Notes under the pieces: model-generated
What the model saw: the letters and a program-made list of their open reading frames with translations, nothing else
Database searches by the model: none
What the model was told of the DNA's origin: nothing
Program-made: the position numbers and the translations under genes
In this document: positions 59,952-64,000 of the stretch, piece by piece
Layout: each line of letters starts with the position of its first letter
How positions within the stretch are numbered: position 1 is the first letter of the stretch
DNA from: CBDHGY01 sp965263325
Lineage (GTDB): Bacteria; Pseudomonadota; Alphaproteobacteria; Caulobacterales; Hyphomonadaceae
Assembly: GCA_965263325.1 (NCBI GenBank)
Contig: CBDHGY010000002.1
Coordinates: 2,294,001 to 2,358,000, forward strand
Length of the DNA: 64,000 nucleotides
Direction of reading: 5' to 3'

Positions 59952-61484
59952 TCATTCGACCAATCCGCTGGCCAAACCCATGACATGAAAAATCTCATGT
60001 TGTTCTATCACGCCGTTCAGCAGCTCTGCGCCGGGACCGCTAGAGAACACAGCGACATCTTCGCCGCCATGAGTTTCCGATCCGAGATAAACAAGGGCCT
60101 GCTGTTGGAAGTCTGGCTCTCTGGTATCGACCTCGGTCAGATCGCCTCGCGTGCAGTCATACTCGCCTTCTGCAATCATCTTACATGCCCCGGGGCCATT
60201 GGCGTATCCAAGCGTTGTATAGGGCTTACCATCTTCGGATTTTGCGGTCACACCGGGGGCATACGAGACTTTGCCGAGTATGGCGTTCCCTCGGTAGGGG
60301 TAGCCTGAAATTGTGAACGTGTGAGAGTGGTCTGCCGTTACGATGATAAGTGTATCTTCTGGATTTGTGAGTTCCGCCGCCTTTGCGACGGCGTCATCAA
60401 ATGCGACAGCATCGACCAGCGCGCGGGCAGCATTCGTCCCGTGGTGCGCGTGATCAATTCGTCCGCCTTCCACCATCAAGATGTAGCCGTCCTCGTCCTG
60501 GGACAGCCGGTTGATTGCCGCCTCCGTCATCTCGGCAATACTTGGTTCTGCGCCGACATCACTCGGCCGATCGAATTCATACTCCATATGGCTCTCTTCA
60601 AAGAGGCCGAGAATTCGATCGTCGCTTTTAAAATCAGTGGCGTCAAACTGCTCGCCATTCCAGATATATTTATGTCCGTCAGACTTCGCGGCCCATTCAC
60701 GCGCAAGAAAGCGTCCGTCCGTTCTCCGACCACCGCGTTGCGGTTCTTCCGGATCGCTGATGTCGATTGGAAGGAAATGGCGTCGTCCACCGCCGAGCAC
60801 GATTTCAAATCCATCACCTTCAGGCCAATCTATCAATTGCGACGCAATATCGGCGCATGTTTCGGCGCTTGCCGGAATATCGGTGTTATCTTCCCATCCG
60901 CGAGTCGGGGACTCTGCGTAAGCCGCCGCTGGCGTCGCATGCGTAATGCGCGCTGTTGAAACAAGACCGGTTGATAGTCCTGCGCGTTCCGCGAGTTCAA
61001 ACAAAGTATCGGAGCCTTTGCCTTGCGCACTTGCGCAATCATCGCGGATGGCATCACTAGTAACCCCAAGCGTTCCAGAACGAGATTTAAAGCCCGCCAC
61101 CATAGCAGTTGCGGTTGCTGCACTATCTGAAACCTGAAAGTCATGACTGTATGTTTTCGAAAATGCTGCGTGCGGGAGCTTTTCCATTGCCAAACGGTAG
61201 CTCTCTCCATCAACGCCGGCTGACTGGCCTGCATAAATTCGGGTCGCTGTAATCGTAGAAACACCCATTCCGTCGCCAACGAAAAGAATGATATTCTTTG
61301 CCTGACTGATCGTTTTGCCTTCTGCTCTCGCATCTACTGCGGCTTTTGCTGATGCGTAGTACGGGTCGTCAGCTTGCGGAGGCGTTACAGAAGTCCGCTC
61401 CAACGGCTTGGGGCCGGTGGTATCGGGGGCACCGCCACAGGCCGAAAGAACTGAGCCGAGTATAATTGCAGTAATCGCTCGCAT
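59952..61484 (-). CDS. PhoA-like alkaline phosphatase lipoprotein
   Basis: A 510-residue exported phosphomonoesterase. The ATG at 61484 after AGGGGAA gives a lipoprotein signal MRAITAIILGSVLSACGG. Metal Asp71 in LFVGDGMGVST, nucleophile Ser121 in VSDSAATATAMVAG, metal His/Asp pairs in RIDHAHHGTNA and VTADHSHTF, and a late His in SETHGGEDVAVF fit the PhoA family. The upstream frame extension is shadow. It follows the EamA gene by 23 bases and probably belongs to the gluQ-EamA operon. It should release inorganic phosphate from organic esters. Confidence 0.92.
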   Translation of the reverse strand: MRAITAIILGSVLSACGGAPDTTGPKPLERTSVTPPQADDPYYASAKAAVDARAEGKTISQAKNIILFVGDGMGVSTITATRIYAGQSAGVDGESYRLAMEKLPHAAFSKTYSHDFQVSDSAATATAMVAGFKSRSGTLGVTSDAIRDDCASAQGKGSDTLFELAERAGLSTGLVSTARITHATPAAAYAESPTRGWEDNTDIPASAETCADIASQLIDWPEGDGFEIVLGGGRRHFLPIDISDPEEPQRGGRRTDGRFLAREWAAKSDGHKYIWNGEQFDATDFKSDDRILGLFEESHMEYEFDRPSDVGAEPSIAEMTEAAINRLSQDEDGYILMVEGGRIDHAHHGTNAARALVDAVAFDDAVAKAAELTNPEDTLIIVTADHSHTFTISGYPYRGNAILGKVSYAPGVTAKSEDGKPYTTLGYANGPGACKMIAEGEYDCTRGDLTEVDTREPDFQQQALVYLGSETHGGEDVAVFSSGPGAELLNGVIEQHEIFHVMGLASGLVE

Positions 61485-61507
61485 GATGATTCCCCTAAAT
61501 TGTTCCG

Positions 61508-62458
61508 CTAAGGCGATGACGTGCGCACGCCATATCGGCCTGCGATGAACACGCCCGACAGGATGAGTCCAGCCCCAAGAATCTGCAAGGCAAATAGGGG
61601 TTCTTCGAACAGGAACCAGGCGAGGGCGGCAGCTGTGACAGGTTGAACAACGACCATAACGCCGGCAATTGCCGCAGACGTTTTTCCAAGCCCAAATATA
61701 ATCAGACCCTGGCCCATGACCTGAACCACGATGGCAAGCAGGAAAGGGGCAAGCAATGCTGACGCCCCAGCGGGACGCAGCGTTTCTGCTGGCATCGCGG
61801 GGATGATGTTCGACACCCCGACCATCCCTGCCGCAACACATGCTTCTGCGACAGTCGCCCAAAAAAGCACATTCAACGCGTTCATTGAGCGTCGTGCGAG
61901 TTTTGCGCAAACGACGTAAATGGAAACAAAAACGGCGGCTGCAAATGACAAAGCATCACCTTTGATATCTGTTTTGGCCGTTCCGTCACTCGGGCCACCG
62001 AACGACAAGAGCGCTGCACCAACCAAGGCTATCATGGCCGCCAGAGCCCACATTGGGGTCGGGCGGTCTCTCATTATTATCCAGGCAGTTAATCCGGCGA
62101 GCAGGTTTCCGAGGCCGACCAAAAATGTGGCATTCGCTACCGTCGTAAGCGTTAGCCCCCAATGCCACAGCCCGATATCTATGCCGAAGAATATGCCCGC
62201 GAGAATAGCGAAGCGATTTGGCAATCGGGGCAATTGCCGGTTCAGGGCGAAATTCAGCGCCAGCAGTATGGGTATCGCAAAAATAAACCGCCAAAACGCG
62301 ACAGCTTGAGGGCCGAGCATTTCCTCGCTGCCATCACCGACGCCATAACGCAAAAGAATGGGAGCAAAGCCGATACATATGCCGCCCATCAGCAAAATTG
62401 CTGGACCAATCCATCCGGGTTCTTCGGTTGGTTTTGTCTGCGTTGCTGTTTGGTTCAT
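61508..62458 (-). CDS. EamA/DMT family transporter
   Basis: A 316-residue inner-membrane protein with ten helices in two homologous five-helix halves (EamA repeats), with ALNFALNRQLPRLP in the first and LLAPFLLAIVVQVMGQGLIIFGLG and FEEPLFALQILGAGLILSGVFIA in the second. It probably exports metabolites or amino acids; the substrate is unknown. It overlaps the gluQ stop by four bases and precedes the phosphatase gene. Confidence 0.92.
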   Translation of the reverse strand: MNQTATQTKPTEEPGWIGPAILLMGGICIGFAPILLRYGVGDGSEEMLGPQAVAFWRFIFAIPILLALNFALNRQLPRLPNRFAILAGIFFGIDIGLWHWGLTLTTVANATFLVGLGNLLAGLTAWIIMRDRPTPMWALAAMIALVGAALLSFGGPSDGTAKTDIKGDALSFAAAVFVSIYVVCAKLARRSMNALNVLFWATVAEACVAAGMVGVSNIIPAMPAETLRPAGASALLAPFLLAIVVQVMGQGLIIFGLGKTSAAIAGVMVVVQPVTAAALAWFLFEEPLFALQILGAGLILSGVFIAGRYGVRTSSP

Positions 62459-63282
62459 TCAATCTTTGCGAGCGCCAGAACCTCTTCCGGACACATTCCC
62501 TTTTCCCTCAAGCTCGCTAGCGACGCGGATTTCGCGCGCTTGGCAAGCTTTTTCCCGTCAGGGCCGAGTAAAAGCTTGTGATGAATGTAGACCGGCTTGG
62601 GCCAGCCCATCAGCGTTTGGATAAGCGTGTGTATAGGGGCGGCGGAGAGCAGGTCCTCCCCCCGCACGATATGCGTGATACCGGTCGCCGCATCGTCGTG
62701 AGTACAAGCGAGATGATAGGCGGCTGGAGAATCCTTTCGCTTGAGTATGACGTCTCCAGTTTTAGAGGGGTCTGCGGGTATGACCGATCTTTTCCCTTGT
62801 TTTTCCTCAATATATTCAAGTCGGTCATACTGTGCACCGAGGGCTTCTCTTGCACGGGTAAGGGAAAGCCGAACCGCAAAAGGTCTGCCTTCAGCGAGGT
62901 AATCCGCTTCCTGTTGAGCCGGTAATGGTTTGCCTCGAAATCCTTCCCCTCCGGCCTGCGATATCTCTTTCCGGGTTCGGAAGCAGTTATATGTGAGGCC
63001 GCGCTCCGTCAGGGATTTGAGTGTGCGGTCATATTCGTCGAAATGGTCTGATTGTCGGCGAACGCCCGCCTGCCAATGAAAGCCTAGCCACTTCAAATCT
63101 TCGAAAATTTGGGCTTCAAATTCCGGGCGGCATCGGCCGATATCTGTGTCTTCGATGCGCAGGATCGGGGCGGGGCCACCCGCCATTTTCGCGGCGTTCC
63201 ATACCGCCAATGCCGATGCTGCATGTCCTAAATGCAGGTATCCCGTTGGAGAAGGGGCAAATCGGGTAACAAAGTCGGACAT
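62455..63282 (-). CDS. gluQ: Glutamyl-Q tRNA(Asp) synthetase
   Basis: A 275-residue paralogue of the glutamyl-tRNA synthetase catalytic domain, lacking an anticodon-binding domain; it attaches Glu to queuosine-34 of tRNA-Asp. HIGH-like HLGH in RFAPSPTGYLHLGHAASA and KLAKR (KMSKS-like) are visible. The zinc-binding CxC..C of many relatives is incomplete: YNCFRTRKEI keeps only the first Cys, and no later Cys is seen, so zinc may be absent. It begins the operon with the EamA transporter and phosphatase. Confidence 0.93.
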   Translation of the reverse strand: MSDFVTRFAPSPTGYLHLGHAASALAVWNAAKMAGGPAPILRIEDTDIGRCRPEFEAQIFEDLKWLGFHWQAGVRRQSDHFDEYDRTLKSLTERGLTYNCFRTRKEISQAGGEGFRGKPLPAQQEADYLAEGRPFAVRLSLTRAREALGAQYDRLEYIEEKQGKRSVIPADPSKTGDVILKRKDSPAAYHLACTHDDAATGITHIVRGEDLLSAAPIHTLIQTLMGWPKPVYIHHKLLLGPDGKKLAKRAKSASLASLREKGMCPEEVLALAKIE

Positions 63283-63424
63283 ATAAATGCTTGTAATATT
63301 CTATGGCGGCAAAGCCATAGCTGCACTCATATCGATATGAATGCAGTATTGCCAGTTGCGCTGAGGCGAGACGCCCGGCAATAAATGACCCCTAACGTCT
63401 CGTTAACAGTAAAAGTATGGCGCC

Positions 63425-64000
63425 ATGGTGCTTCCTGCCCCCCTCCAAGACCTTGCTGATTGGATCCAGGTTCAAACGAATTTTTCGGCTGAGCTTTCAG
63501 GAATCGTGCTGGGAGCTGGCCTTCTCGTCGCTCTATTATTTATTCTATGGGCAATTCGTACCCTATTCCGGTTGGGCCGATTAGCCAGCAGCGCAGTTTC
63601 GGCAAGGGCAAAAAGCCGGAAATCACAGCCAGGATATCAGATCCTCATCGCGCCCCCGGTGGGCGGTGGGCGCTCAGCTTTCAAGTTTTTGGTTCGGGCG
63701 AGCGAGGAACATATTTCCGCCTTCAGTTTTGATGCGCCACTCCAGGTGTCTCAAACGGCTCGGATCGTGGGTGGCCGCGATGCGAGATCTGAACGTGCAG
63801 CGCGCAAAAGATTGAAGCGCGCCGGCGCTGATATGATCGTCTGGGGTGAATGTGTCGGTCGCGGAAACGAAGGTCTCAACGTATTCACCTTGTCTCGTGC
63901 CGGTGGTCTGACCTCTGATGAGGCGGTTTTGCAGCACTTTGCGATGCCGAGTTCTTCGCGCCAGCGTAGCGACGGCGTTGAGCGCGTTGCAGCGTATCTT
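63425..64000 (+). CDS. Membrane-anchored protein (3' partial)
   Basis: From the ATG at 63425 a frame of 192 codons stays open to the window end. It starts MVLPAPLQDLADWIQ, has one membrane helix at about residues 26-46 (SGIVLGAGLLVALLFILWAI), then a basic stretch and a soluble part (YQILIAPPVGGGRSAFKFLV, GADMIVWGECVGRGNEGLNV). No family was recognised; later helical repeats could follow outside the window. It diverges from gluQ across a 142-base gap. Confidence 0.7.
   Translation, partial: MVLPAPLQDLADWIQVQTNFSAELSGIVLGAGLLVALLFILWAIRTLFRLGRLASSAVSARAKSRKSQPGYQILIAPPVGGGRSAFKFLVRASEEHISAFSFDAPLQVSQTARIVGGRDARSERAARKRLKRAGADMIVWGECVGRGNEGLNVFTLSRAGGLTSDEAVLQHFAMPSSSRQRSDGVERVAAYL

Overview
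The window looks like chromosomal DNA of an alphaproteobacterium with moderate GC, gene-dense and with short intergenic gaps. The evidence is an mmcB-type repair gene, a DUF2794 protein, chorismate mutase between ffh and rpsP, hrcA-grpE followed by dnaK, and the dnaA-dnaN-recF-gyrB order. A marine or hydrocarbon-associated member of the Hyphomonadaceae/Caulobacterales side is plausible (CYP153-type P450, many lipoproteins, DivK-like regulators), but that placement is inference. No tRNA, rRNA, CRISPR array, insertion sequence or prophage was recognised.

Layout. 1-9.1 kb: metabolic and envelope enzymes (partial lysophospholipase-like hydrolase, CaiB/BaiF CoA-transferase, dapF, Tat amidase, prolyl oligopeptidase lipoprotein, two-lobed aspartic protease, DUF2794). 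9.3-14.6 kb: creatininase-family enzyme and a Gld-like ABC exporter operon (ATPase, permease, GldG-like, DUF4340). 15.3-15.45 kb: a probable small RNA with C-rich loops and its own terminator. 16.3-20.8 kb: an ffh-rpsP-rimM operon carrying an orphan Imm7-like immunity gene and a secreted triple beta/gamma-crystallin protein; trmD and rplS are not next to it. 20.8-23.1 kb: glycosyltransferase and two OmpW paralogues.

23.2-32.6 kb is the most distinctive region. An alpha-oxoamine synthase (the fold family of CqsA/LqsA, serine palmitoyltransferase and KBL) sits beside a DivK-like receiver, two divergent paralogous six-helix sensor kinases, a hybrid kinase with two receivers, another response regulator and a GGDEF-EAL protein. 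By analogy with cqsA/cqsS and lqsA/lqsS, it may make and sense a small ketone- or lipid-like signal and pass the result to cyclic-di-GMP. The chemistry and the link are inference.

34-45 kb: the replication cluster on the minus strand (dnaA, dnaN, recF, gyrB, plus rpsT upstream). It is interrupted by a GmrSD-type DUF262/DUF1524 restriction-like gene with a PEP-mutase-family gene, and by an HtrA-like protease without a visible signal peptide; a PLD-like gene follows gyrB. 45-48.6 kb: enoyl-CoA hydratase, mmcB with a partner that ends in a sliding-clamp-binding motif, nnrU, and bacterioferritin with its ferredoxin behind a Fur-box-like palindrome.

48.6-53.3 kb: a tight four-gene envelope protease operon (subtilase lipoprotein, membrane-anchored propeptide-like protein, lipoprotein, M23 lipoprotein). 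53.4-63.3 kb: small membrane protein, CYP153-like P450, dnaK, a membrane ORF, grpE, hrcA (two sigma-32-like promoters, hrcA apparently leaderless), then gluQ, an EamA transporter and a PhoA-like alkaline phosphatase. A membrane-anchored gene runs off the right edge. Four convergent gene pairs overlap by exactly four bases through shared stop codons.
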